A DNA stretch of 64,000 bases from Rhizobium leucaenae USDA 9039 (GTDB lineage Bacteria > Pseudomonadota > Alphaproteobacteria > Rhizobiales > Rhizobiaceae). Below are positions 8,609 through 16,047 of this stretch, piece by piece (positions within the stretch are counted from its first letter, which is position 1; every line of letters starts with the position of its first letter). Both the position numbers and the translations under genes were made by a program. The notes below the pieces were generated by a model that was given only the letters and a program-made list of their open reading frames with translations, was not told the origin of the DNA and made no database searches. Location: the NCBI RefSeq assembly GCF_000426285.1, contig NZ_AUFB01000005.1, positions 124,001 through 188,000 of the forward strand. The letters are read 5' to 3'.

Positions 8609-8995
8609 TCAATGTGCGGCAGCCGGGCTCTTCAGATAGGCGATCAGATTTTCCAAATCCTTGTCGCTCTTCAAACCGGGGAAAGTCATCTTCGTGCCTT
8701 TCACCAGGAATTGCGGACTGGGCAGGTATTTTCGCAGCAGCGCCTCGTCCCAGACCTTGCCGTCGGCACCGAACGCTTTCATTGCCGGCGAATAGTTGTA
8801 GTCCGGCACGGTGGCGACGGGACGACCGATCACGCCCATCAGCGACGGCCCCACATGATTCTCATGTTCGGTCGCTGTGTGACAGACGGCACACTTCTTG
8901 AAGACAGCCGCACCGGCAACGGCGTCTCCGTCGGCTAGCGCTGACGAAGCGGAAAAAAGAACGGCGGCTGAGGCCGTCAGACGGCGCAATTTCAT
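8609..8995 (-). CDS. Class I cytochrome c, periplasmic
   Basis: 128 residues with a Sec signal peptide (cleavage near ASSALA-DG). It has the haem motif CAVCH in KKCAVCHTATEHENHVGPSLMGVIGRP, and KMTFPGLKSDKDLENLIAYLK supplies the distal Met ligand and the C-terminal helix. This is the cytochrome c2/c550-like fold that shuttles electrons between the bc1 complex and terminal oxidases or other periplasmic partners. It has one haem and no membrane anchor apart from the signal. A GGAGGAAAC run precedes the ATG. It does not appear to be in an operon with oxidase genes, so its specific partner is unknown. Confidence 0.9.
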   Translation of the reverse strand: MKLRRLTASAAVLFSASSALADGDAVAGAAVFKKCAVCHTATEHENHVGPSLMGVIGRPVATVPDYNYSPAMKAFGADGKVWDEALLRKYLPSPQFLVKGTKMTFPGLKSDKDLENLIAYLKSPAAAH

Positions 8996-9103
8996 GTTTC
9001 CTCCACCATCGAATGCCTGGCGAATGCCTGGACACGGTCCCGATCGCCACGACCATAGAGCAGTTCGCCGCTACCTGCCGGATGACGCAATGCCGCGGGC
9101 GCT

Positions 9104-9684
9104 TCATTCCCCGGCCATGGCCTCCTCCCAGTGACGGCGGCAGAGGGAAACATATTTGTCGCTGCCGCCGATCTCGATCTGCGCCCCCTCATGCACCACC
9201 CTGCCCTGTCCGTCCAGGCGCACCAGCATCGTCGCCTTGCGGCCGCAATGGCAGATTGTCCGCACCTCGCGCATCTCGTCGGCAATCGTCAGAAGTTCCT
9301 GCGAGCCTGGAAACAGCTTGCCCTGGAAATCGGTGCGCAGCCCATAGGCCATGACCGGCACGCCGAGCCGATCGACGATGTGGGCAAGCTGCCAGACCTG
9401 GTCGCGCGACAGAAACTGCGCCTCGTCGACGAAGACGCAGGCCAGCGCTTCCTCGGCGTGCAAATTGTCCACCATCGCGAAGAGATCGTCCGTTTCACCG
9501 AAGGGCGTAGCGGCCATCTCGAGACCGATGCGCGAGGCGATCTTGCCACGACCGGCGCGATCGTCGAGCGCGGCGATGAAGGCACCGTCCGCATGCCGCG
9601 CTCCTGGTAGTTGTAGGCCGCCTGCAGCAGCATGGTCGATTTGCCCGCATTCATCGTCGAATAGTGGAAGTAGAGCTTGGCCAT
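9104..9684 (-). pseudogene. tdk: Thymidine kinase (type II) with a single-base frameshift
   Basis: The 5' part (ATG 9684) reads [20 protein letters not shown], a P-loop at residues 10-17, to ERGMRTV. The continuation [40 protein letters not shown] (Walker B) and the zinc ligands CHCGR...CRRHW is in another frame. The frames meet at about 9581-9586 on GGACGGTGCC; one extra base there (GTGGCC) would restore a continuous protein of about 193 residues. Type II Tdk phosphorylates thymidine for salvage. All catalytic and zinc motifs are otherwise intact and codon use is normal, so the lesion is either very recent or a sequencing/assembly error. Confidence 0.85.
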
Positions 9685-9918
9685 GATATTCTCCTTGAGC
9701 GCTTCATGGGTTCTCCATTGCGGGAAGGAAAGACGCCTTCGGCAAAAACCACAGGAATTACGGAGCCCGGACGGAGCCAGATCGGCCCGGCAGCGCATGG
9801 GTGAAAAAACATCGCGGAGTCGCAATCAGCCCCTGCAAACCGACGCAAATACAATGAGGTCGCTTGAAAATGTCAGTTATTGGTGGTTGCTTGGGAACGT
9901 TACACTGGGAGTCACACA

Positions 9919-10875
9919 ATGATAAAAATGACTTTTACCGCATTTGCCTTCGCCTCAGCTCTCTCCACCTTGATGCTGGGAGCAACCACCGCGTCGGCCG
10001 CTGAGCCGGCAAGCTGTGGCACCGTGCATTTCGCCGATGTCGGCTGGACCGACATCACCTCCACTACGGCCACGGCCTCCGTCCTCCTGAAGGCCCTTGG
10101 CTACGACACCGACGTCAAAGTGCTCGCCGTGCCGGTGACCTATCAGTCGTTGAAGAACAAGGACATCGACGTCTTCCTCGGCAACTGGATGCCCTCGATG
10201 GCCGAGAACATCAAACCGTTTGCCGCCGACAAGTCGGTCGAAACCGTTCGCCCCAATCTCGAAGGTGCGAAATACACGCTGGCGACAAATGAAAAGGGCG
10301 CGGCACTCGGTATCAAGGACTTCAAGGATATCGCCACGCACAAGGATGATCTCGACGGCAAGATCTACGGCATCGAGCCGGGCAATGACGGCAACCGCCT
10401 GGTCATTGACATGGTCGACAAGAACACCTTCGGCCTCAAGGGCTTCGAAGTGGTCGAGTCCTCCGAGCAGGGCATGCTGGCCCAGGTTTCGCGGGCCGAC
10501 AAGGAAGGCAAGCCGATCGTCTTCCTCGGCTGGGCTCCCCATCCGATGAACACCACCTACAAAATGACCTATCTCACCGGCGGTGACGACATCTTCGGAC
10601 CGAACTTCGGCGGCGCGACCGTCTATACCAACGTCCGCGCAGGCTACCTGCAGGAATGCCCCAATGTCGGCACCTTCGTCAAAAACCTCGTCTTTTCGCT
10701 GCCGATGGAAAACGAGATCATGGGTAAAATCCTGAACGACGGTAAGGAGCCGGAAGCGGCCGCCACAGAATGGCTGAAGGCGAATCCGACCGCCGTCACC
10801 CCCTGGCTCGCTGGTGTCACCACCAAGGACGGCGGCGACGGGCTTGCGGCAGTCAAGTCCAAACTCGGCCTGTAA
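9919..10875 (+). CDS. choX: Choline ABC transporter periplasmic binding protein ChoX
   Basis: 318 residues with a signal peptide ending TASAA. The aromatic ligand box of ChoX is present at the same numbering as in Sinorhizobium meliloti: Trp43 and Asp45 in VGWTDI, Trp90 in GNWMPS, Tyr119 in AKYTL, Asn156 in EPGND and Trp205 in LGWAPH. It binds choline (and acetylcholine weakly) for import and oxidation to the osmoprotectant glycine betaine. ATG 9919 follows GGGAG by 7 nt. It heads choXWV, with a strong hairpin after its stop that should favour binding-protein excess over the membrane parts. No betABCI genes are in the window. Confidence 0.95.
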   Translation: MIKMTFTAFAFASALSTLMLGATTASAAEPASCGTVHFADVGWTDITSTTATASVLLKALGYDTDVKVLAVPVTYQSLKNKDIDVFLGNWMPSMAENIKPFAADKSVETVRPNLEGAKYTLATNEKGAALGIKDFKDIATHKDDLDGKIYGIEPGNDGNRLVIDMVDKNTFGLKGFEVVESSEQGMLAQVSRADKEGKPIVFLGWAPHPMNTTYKMTYLTGGDDIFGPNFGGATVYTNVRAGYLQECPNVGTFVKNLVFSLPMENEIMGKILNDGKEPEAAATEWLKANPTAVTPWLAGVTTKDGGDGLAAVKSKLGL

Positions 10876-10886
10876 CATCCGGGGAT

Positions 10887-10914
10887 AAGGGGCGGCTCAA
10901 CCGCCCCTTTCTCT
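10887..10914 (+). terminator. Rho-independent terminator/attenuator after choX
   Basis: AAGGGGCGG (10887-10895) pairs perfectly with CCGCCCCTT (10901-10909) around CTCAA and is followed by TCTCTT. It lies 11 nt after the choX stop and 130 nt before choW, the usual place for partial termination between a binding-protein gene and its permease. Confidence 0.75.
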
Positions 10915-11044
10915 TCCGGTGAACGGAAGACTGTTTCCCTCCTATTGCGCCATATATCGGGCAGCGACCCGCGCGGCGCCATAGGCCGTTATTCTCCGGC
11001 GGCCGCATCCGGACCCACATGAGACATCCGGAATCGCCGCCCCA

Positions 11045-11905
11045 ATGGTGGGCAAAGACGTGAACTGGTTAACCGATTATCGCATCCCCATCGGTCCATG
11101 GGCCAAGGCCGTCGTGGATTGGCTGACGAGCAACGTCACATGGTTCTTCGACGGACTTTCCTATGTCGTCGCCCATGTGATCAATGCGCTGCTGTTTGTC
11201 CTGCAGGCGCCGCATCCGCTGGTCGTCGTCGTCGTTTTCACGGCCATTGCCTACTGGCTGCGCCGGAGCATTCCGGTCACTGCCCTGACCTTGATCGGTC
11301 TGCTGATCACCATCAACCAGGGCTATTGGAAGGAAACGACGGAGACGCTGGCGCTGGTGCTGGCCTCGACCTTCGTCAGCATGCTCGTCGGTGTTCCGCT
11401 CGGCATCGCTGCCGCCCGCCGCCCCTGGCTCTATGCCTTCATGCGGCCGGTTCTCGACCTGATGCAGACCATCCCGACCTTTGTCTATCTGGTGCCGGCG
11501 ATGATCCTGCTCGGCCTCGGCATGGTCCCTGGTCTCGTCGCAACCGTCGTCTTCGCGATTCCCGCGCCGATCCGCATGACCCGCCTCGGCATCATCTCGA
11601 CGCCGCCGTCTCTCGTCGAAGCTGCCGAGTCCTTTGGCGCAACGCAGCGGCAGGTGCTGCGCAAGGTCGAGCTTCCCTTCGCGACACCGCAGATCATGGC
11701 CGGCTTGACCCAGACGATCATGCTCTCGCTCTCCATGGTGTCCATCGCCGCCCTCGTCGGTGCGCCTGGCCTCGGCGTGCCGGTGTTGCGTGCCCTGAAT
11801 AGCGTCAATGTCGCCAAGAGCTTCGATTCCGGCGCCTGCATCGTCATCCTGGCGATCATTCTCGACCGCATGTTCCGTGTCCCCGGCGAAGGAGAACAGT
11901 CATGA
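11045..11905 (+). CDS. choW: Choline ABC transporter permease ChoW
   Basis: 286 residues with about six membrane helices. An N-terminal segment precedes the BPD_transp_1 domain (SMLVGVPLGIAAARRPWLYAFMRPVLDLMQTIPTFVYL, then EAAESFGATQRQVLRKVELPFATPQIMAG, the EAA loop that docks on the ATPase). The sequence is of the ProW/OpuAB type. It moves choline across the inner membrane with ChoX and ChoV. ATG 11045 begins MVGKDVNWLTDYRIPIGPWA, a typical conserved ProW-like N-terminus. The stop overlaps choV by 4 nt (ATGA), indicating translational coupling. Confidence 0.93.
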   Translation: MVGKDVNWLTDYRIPIGPWAKAVVDWLTSNVTWFFDGLSYVVAHVINALLFVLQAPHPLVVVVVFTAIAYWLRRSIPVTALTLIGLLITINQGYWKETTETLALVLASTFVSMLVGVPLGIAAARRPWLYAFMRPVLDLMQTIPTFVYLVPAMILLGLGMVPGLVATVVFAIPAPIRMTRLGIISTPPSLVEAAESFGATQRQVLRKVELPFATPQIMAGLTQTIMLSLSMVSIAALVGAPGLGVPVLRALNSVNVAKSFDSGACIVILAIILDRMFRVPGEGEQS

Positions 11906-12951
11906 CCACCGCCGTCGGCTTCAAAAACGTCAGCATCATTTTCGGTGATCGTCCCGAGACAGCGCTCAAGCTTGCCGATGCTGGCAAAACGCGCGACGAG
12001 ATCGGCAAGGCGACCGGCCTGGTGCTCGGCGTCGCCAACGCCACGCTCGAGATCGAAGAGGGCGAAATTCTTGTCCTTATGGGCCTGTCCGGCTCCGGCA
12101 AGTCGACGCTACTGCGTGCCGTCAATGGCCTGGCGCCGGTCGTGCGCGGCGATGTCGTCGTCAACAGCAAGAGCGGACCGGTCAACCCCTATAGCTGTAA
12201 TCCCAAGGCGCTGCGCGACCTGCGCATGCATACCGTTTCCATGGTGTTCCAGCAGTTCGCGCTGCTGCCCTGGCGCACCGTCGCCGACAATGTCGGCTTC
12301 GGATTGGAGCTGGCCGGCGTGCCCGAGACCGAGCGCAAGAAACGTGTCGATGAACAGTTGCAGCTCGTCAACCTGACGCAGTGGGCAAACCGTAAGGTCA
12401 ACGAACTTTCCGGCGGCATGCAACAGCGCGTCGGCCTCGCCCGCGCTTTTGCGACCGGCGCGCCGATCCTATTGATGGACGAGCCGTTCTCGGCCCTCGA
12501 TCCGTTGATCCGCACACGCCTGCAGGACGAACTTTTGGAATTCCAGCGCCGCCTGAAGCGAACGATCCTCTTCGTCAGCCACGATCTCGACGAGGCTTTT
12601 CGCATCGGCAACCGCATCGCGATCATGGAGAGCGGGCGGATCATCCAGTGCGGCACGCCGCAGGAAATCGTCAAGAACCCCGCCGACCAATATGTTGCCG
12701 ACTTCGTGCAGCACATGAACCCGATCAGCATGTTGACCGCCCGCGATGTCATGCAACAGGGGCTTGGCCACTCCGCGGCAGGCGGCTCGGTCACCGCGAC
12801 GGCAACGGCAACGACCCCGCTCGTCGATATCCTCGACGCTCTGACACATCAGCCCGGCAGCATCGGCGTCGTTGACAACGGCGTGATTATCGGGACGATT
12901 TCCGCCCAGGATGTCGTGGCTGGCCTCACCAGCCACCGGCGGCGAGAGTAG
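11902..12951 (+). CDS. choV: Choline ABC transporter ATP-binding protein ChoV
   Basis: 349 residues of the ProV/OpuAA family. Walker A is GLSGSGKSTLL, the Q-loop lies in VFQQFALLPWRTV, the signature is LSGGMQQRVGLARA, Walker B is PILLMDEPFSALDP and the H-loop is FVSHDLDEA. The C-terminal 80 residues carry a short CBS-like regulatory segment (LVDILDALTHQPGSIGVVDNG...GTISAQDVV). It powers ChoXWV. It overlaps choW by 4 nt. A 17-bp perfect hairpin begins 6 nt after its stop and runs into the next gene's start codon. Confidence 0.94.
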   Translation: MTTAVGFKNVSIIFGDRPETALKLADAGKTRDEIGKATGLVLGVANATLEIEEGEILVLMGLSGSGKSTLLRAVNGLAPVVRGDVVVNSKSGPVNPYSCNPKALRDLRMHTVSMVFQQFALLPWRTVADNVGFGLELAGVPETERKKRVDEQLQLVNLTQWANRKVNELSGGMQQRVGLARAFATGAPILLMDEPFSALDPLIRTRLQDELLEFQRRLKRTILFVSHDLDEAFRIGNRIAIMESGRIIQCGTPQEIVKNPADQYVADFVQHMNPISMLTARDVMQQGLGHSAAGGSVTATATATTPLVDILDALTHQPGSIGVVDNGVIIGTISAQDVVAGLTSHRRRE

Positions 12952-12956
12952 TTTAT

Positions 12957-12993
12957 CATAGGCTCTCTCCCGCCCTGCGGGAGAGAGCCTATG
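12957..12993 (+). promoter_or_regulatory. 17-bp perfect hairpin that encloses the Shine-Dalgarno and AUG of the HugZ-like gene
   Basis: The arms 12957-12973 and 12977-12993 are exactly complementary with a CCT loop. The right arm contains GGGAGAGAGCC and the start codon, so in mRNA the AUG is paired with CAU and the ribosome site is buried in a GC-rich stem. No T-run follows, so it is not a standard terminator. Five more pairs (TTTAT 12952-12956 with ATAAA 12998-13002) are possible beyond a 4-nt bulge. Confidence 0.7.
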
Positions 12994-13740
12994 AACGATA
13001 AACCATCCGTGCTCCGGGAAACCGATGATGAGGCGCGCAAGCAGGCACGTATCCTGCTGCGCTCTGCCCGCTATGGGTCTCTAGCCGTCATCGATCCGCA
13101 AACAGGCTTCCCTTCCGTGAGCCGCGTGCTGACCGGCACGGATATCGACGGCGTGCCTGTCATTCTTGTCTCGGGCCTTTCAGCCCATACCAAGGCGCTG
13201 TCGAAAGATCAGCGCGCCTCTGTCCTCTTCGGCGAACCTGGCAAAGGCGACCCGCTTGCCTATCCGCGCCTCAGCGTCCAGTGCAGTGCTGAGCGCGTCG
13301 ATCGCGAAAACCGTCTATATGGACGCATTCGCATGCGCTTTCTTGCCCGGCATCCCAAAGCAAAACTCTATGCCGACTTTGCCGATTTCTGCTTCTTCCG
13401 TCTCATACCGATTGCCGCCAGCCTGAATGGCGGCTTCGGAAAAGCATATACTCTGACGGGCAACGATCTGATGATTCTTTCGCCGGCCAATGAGATGCTT
13501 GCTGAACAGGCCGATGCGATAGTGCGAGAATTACTAGCCTGCTATCCTTGTATCATTACAATTATAGTGAGTAGCCTAAGAGGGTCGGCCGGTAAAAATT
13601 GGCGTATTTATGGCCTAGATATGGCAGGAATCGACCTAATTCGGGGAGATGAGGCGTTAAGATGGGAATTTGACCCACCCTTGGGGGAGTTGCAGGACAC
13701 TCATACATACATATCTAAAATAGCATACTCGATACCTTAA
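12991..13740 (+). CDS. HugZ-like FMN split-barrel protein (pyridoxamine-phosphate-oxidase fold)
   Basis: 249 residues. The N-terminal 150 form a PPOX-like split barrel (ARILLRSARYGSLAVIDPQTGFPSVSRVLTG, HTKALSKDQRASVLFGEP, RLSVQC, FCFFRLIPIAASLNGGFGKAY). The C-terminus WRIYGLDMAGIDLIRGDEALRWEFDPPLG matches the DUF2470/HugZ tail. HugZ-type proteins bind haem and help release iron. The stretch joining the two halves (about 13530-13600), where relatives have a His/Asn-rich HMN...H segment, is replaced by the AT-rich-encoded ELLACYPCIITIIVSSL. The only start with a Shine-Dalgarno is buried in a hairpin; GTG 13009 is an alternative. It is followed by nolR and may share control with it. Confidence 0.7.
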   Translation: MNDKPSVLRETDDEARKQARILLRSARYGSLAVIDPQTGFPSVSRVLTGTDIDGVPVILVSGLSAHTKALSKDQRASVLFGEPGKGDPLAYPRLSVQCSAERVDRENRLYGRIRMRFLARHPKAKLYADFADFCFFRLIPIAASLNGGFGKAYTLTGNDLMILSPANEMLAEQADAIVRELLACYPCIITIIVSSLRGSAGKNWRIYGLDMAGIDLIRGDEALRWEFDPPLGELQDTHTYISKIAYSIP

Positions 13741-13741
13741 A

Positions 13742-13757
13742 TTTAGGTATATACAAT
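13742..13757 (+). promoter_or_regulatory. Candidate NolR-binding site, distal
   Basis: TTTAGGTATATACAAT fits the published NolR consensus (A/T)TTAG-N9-A(T/A) exactly. It lies 100 nt upstream of the nolR ATG, just after the HugZ-like stop. The motif is degenerate (about one match per 4 kb per strand by chance), but NolR is known to repress its own gene. Confidence 0.45.
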
Positions 13758-13839
13758 CTTTGGCCTATATTGGTATTGTTACTTATCGGATTAATTCCCC
13801 GATTAAAAAATACCCCGCAATTTCTGATGTACGCTCCGC

Positions 13840-13855
13840 ATTAGGAAGATTAAAA
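13840..13855 (+). promoter_or_regulatory. Candidate NolR-binding site, overlapping the nolR Shine-Dalgarno
   Basis: ATTAGGAAGATTAAAA also fits (A/T)TTAG-N9-A(T/A). It ends 1 nt before the nolR ATG and contains the AGGAAG ribosome site. Two matches in about 115 bp of leader are more than expected, though the leader is AT-rich. Confidence 0.35.
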
Positions 13856-13856
13856 G

Positions 13857-14174
13857 ATGAAGACAAGAAATTTGGCCGAACACTCCAACGTGGCGGCAGC
13901 ATTATTATCTGCTATGGCGAACCCGAAGCGCCTTATGATTCTTTGCAGCCTGGTCAAGGGTGAAGTTCCGGTTGGTGTATTGGCCAATCAGGTGGGGCTC
14001 AGCCAATCTGCGCTCTCTCAGCATCTTTCGAAGCTCCGCGCCCAGAAGCTGGTGAAGACCCGTCGTGATGCTCAAACGATTTACTACTCCAGCACTTCAG
14101 ACTCGGTGATCCGTGTTCTCGAAACGCTGGAAGACATTTATTGTGAACCGGAAAAAAGTAGATCGGCTGCTTAA
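13857..14174 (+). CDS. nolR: NolR, ArsR/SmtB-family repressor of nodulation genes
   Basis: 105 residues with a winged helix: AMANPKRLMILCSLVKGEVPVG, then GLSQSALSQHLSKLRAQ as the recognition helix (about residues 47-63) and TRRDAQTIYYS as the wing. These blocks are almost identical to Sinorhizobium/Rhizobium NolR, which represses core nod genes and its own gene as a dimer. There is no ArsR-type metal-binding cysteine box (ELCVCDL is absent), as in NolR. ATG 13857 follows AGGAAG. The protein is slightly shorter at both ends than S. meliloti NolR. A strong terminator follows. No nod genes are in the window, so its targets are elsewhere. Confidence 0.88.
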   Translation: MKTRNLAEHSNVAAALLSAMANPKRLMILCSLVKGEVPVGVLANQVGLSQSALSQHLSKLRAQKLVKTRRDAQTIYYSSTSDSVIRVLETLEDIYCEPEKSRSAA

Positions 14175-14278
14175 TAGCCAAAACTGGCTCTAAGTATGTC
14201 GGGGCGGGATCTACAAGGAAGCGATTGCTTCCAGCCTTAAGATCAGGCCTCTTTCATCACCACTTATATAAATGATTT

Positions 14279-14310
14279 GGCTGGCAAATTTCCAATTTGC
14301 CAGCCTTTTC
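14279..14310 (+). terminator. Rho-independent terminator of nolR
   Basis: GGCTGGCAAATT (14279-14290) and AATTTGCCAGCC (14294-14305) form a perfect 12-bp stem with a 3-nt TCC loop, then TTTTCG. It lies about 105 nt after the nolR stop. Confidence 0.85.
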
Positions 14311-14627
14311 GCGTCTTGTCCTTAGACAAGCACCTTGCAGGCCACGGCTGTCAGCCAAATCCAACGGCGCAATGGCCGAGACAGGCCTGACTAATGCATG
14401 TCGCGCAAAAGTGTGCGGCGGTTTTGCGGAAACGACATGCACAAACAAGGCGATAAAGCGGGGGGCGAATCTGAAAGATCGCGACGAGCTTTAGATCCGC
14501 ACGCTGTCCCACAGCCACCTTTGTCTTGACGCCAAGGGGCCGACTGATAATTTGACCGGGCAGTAAATAATCACGCGGCCCATGGCCGCGATCGGGAAAT
14601 GGCCCCCGAATGGCCATGGAGAACAGC
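14311..14627 (+). other. Leader and promoter region of the omega-aminotransferase
   Basis: No gene is seen. A possible sigma-70 promoter is TTGACG (14526-14531), 16-nt spacer, TAATTT (14548-14553). A short palindrome CGCGGCC-CAT-GGCCGCG (14574-14590) follows and could be an operator or leader hairpin. Upstream between nolR and its terminator a small GGAAGC-GATT-GCTTCC hairpin occurs at 14217-14232. Confidence 0.35.
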
Positions 14628-15956
14628 ATGTCCGACCGTCTGAATGCCACCCCCAACGATCTGCGCGCCTTTTGGATGCCGTTTACGGCCAATCGCCAGT
14701 TCAAGAAGGAACCACGTCTCTTCGTCGGCGCCAAGGATATGTACTATACCACCCATGATGGGCGACAAGTGCTGGACGGAACGGCCGGCCTTTGGTGCGT
14801 CAATGCCGGCCACTGCCGGCCGAAGATCACTGAGGCCATTCGCGAGCAGGCGGGCGAACTCGATTATGCGCCGGCCTTCCAGCTCGGCCATCCCAAGGCT
14901 TTCGAGCTGGCCAACCGGCTGGTGGACATCGCGCCACAGGGCATGAACCACGTTCTCTATACCAATTCGGGGTCTGAATCCGTCGAAACCGCGCTTAAGG
15001 TGGCGCTCGCCTACCATCGCGTGAAAGGCAACGGCTCGCGTTTCCGCCTCATAGGCCGCGAGCGCGGCTATCACGGCGTCAACTTCGGCGGTATCTCCGT
15101 CGGCGGTATCGTGTCCAACCGCAAGATGTTCGGTACGCTGCTGACCGGCGTCGACCATATGCCCCACACCCATCTTCCGGGCAAGAACGCCTTCACGCGC
15201 GGCGAGCCCGAGCATGGTGGCGACATCGCCACCGAACTTGAACGTATCGTCACTCTGCATGATGCCTCTACCATCGCTGCCGTCATCGTCGAGCCCGTCG
15301 CCGGCTCCACGGGCGTGCTGATTCCACCGAAGGGCTATCTGCAGAAGCTGCGCGAAATCTGCACCAAGCACGGCATCCTTTTGATCTTCGATGAAGTCAT
15401 CACCGGCTTTGGCCGCCTCGGCACCCCCTTCGCCGCGCAATATTATGATGTCCTCCCGGACATGATCACCACCGCCAAGGGCCTGACCAACGGCGTCATT
15501 CCGATGGGCGCGGTATTCGTGACATCGGAAATTCACGACGCCTTCATGCAGGGACCCGAGCACATGATCGAGTTCTTCCACGGCTATACCTATTCCGGCA
15601 ACCCGATTGCCTCTGCCGCGGCTCTCGCGACGCTCGATACCTACAAGGAAGAAGGCCTGCTCACACGCGCCGCCGAGCTTTCGGACTATTGGGCAGATGC
15701 ACTACACTCCCTGAAGGATTGCCCGAACGTCATCGACATCAGAAACACCGGCCTGATCGGCGCCATCGAACTCGACCCCATCGCCGGCGAACCCACCAAA
15801 CGCGCCTTCACCACCTTCCTGAAGGCCTATGAAAAAGGCCTGCTGATCCGCACCACCGGCGACATCATCGCACTCTCCCCGCCGCTGATCATCGAAAAGC
15901 ACCATATCGACGAACTCTTCGGCAAGCTCAGGGACATCTTGCAGAATAATATCTGA
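14628..15956 (+). CDS. Omega-amino acid--pyruvate aminotransferase (beta-alanine:pyruvate type)
   Basis: 442 residues, class III PLP aminotransferase. NSGSESVETALKVA forms the phosphate-binding turn, YHGVNFGGISVGG, then IFDEVITGFGRLG (Asp binds the PLP ring nitrogen) and TTAKGLTNGVIPMGAV, with the Schiff-base Lys in TAKG. FWMPFTANRQFK at the N-terminus and FFHGYTYSGNP are hallmarks of the beta-alanine--pyruvate subgroup, giving malonate semialdehyde plus alanine from beta-alanine, a product of pyrimidine breakdown. ATG 14628 follows GGAGAACAGC; the frame opens at 14610 without support. It is followed by ade after a hairpin, possibly co-transcribed. Confidence 0.9.
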   Translation: MSDRLNATPNDLRAFWMPFTANRQFKKEPRLFVGAKDMYYTTHDGRQVLDGTAGLWCVNAGHCRPKITEAIREQAGELDYAPAFQLGHPKAFELANRLVDIAPQGMNHVLYTNSGSESVETALKVALAYHRVKGNGSRFRLIGRERGYHGVNFGGISVGGIVSNRKMFGTLLTGVDHMPHTHLPGKNAFTRGEPEHGGDIATELERIVTLHDASTIAAVIVEPVAGSTGVLIPPKGYLQKLREICTKHGILLIFDEVITGFGRLGTPFAAQYYDVLPDMITTAKGLTNGVIPMGAVFVTSEIHDAFMQGPEHMIEFFHGYTYSGNPIASAAALATLDTYKEEGLLTRAAELSDYWADALHSLKDCPNVIDIRNTGLIGAIELDPIAGEPTKRAFTTFLKAYEKGLLIRTTGDIIALSPPLIIEKHHIDELFGKLRDILQNNI

Positions 15957-15977
15957 GGCTTAGTCTCTTCAGAATCA

Positions 15978-16025
15978 GCCCCTCATACCCCCATTGCAAT
16001 TGCAGAATGGTCGGGCATGAGGGGC
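15978..16025 (+). promoter_or_regulatory. Long nested hairpin in the ade leader
   Basis: GCCCCTCATACCC (15978-15990) pairs with GGGCATGAGGGGC (16013-16025) with one A-C mismatch; inside, CCATT (15991-15995) pairs with AATGG (16006-16010), and TGCAATTGCA is itself palindromic. It ends 22 nt before the ade ATG. No T-run follows, so it may act on ade mRNA or end the upstream transcript inefficiently. Confidence 0.5.
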
Positions 16026-16047
16026 AAACTTTATGCGAGGAAAAGCC

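Noticed and set aside
9000..9040. Short tandem GAATGCCTGGC/GAATGCCTGGA repeat upstream of the cytochrome gene
   Set aside because: Two 11-bp copies only; too short to call a functional repeat, and no gene structure depends on it.
13760..13963. A 67-codon + strand frame crossing the nolR start
   Set aside because: Out of frame with nolR, without a ribosome site; the nolR frame explains the coding signal.
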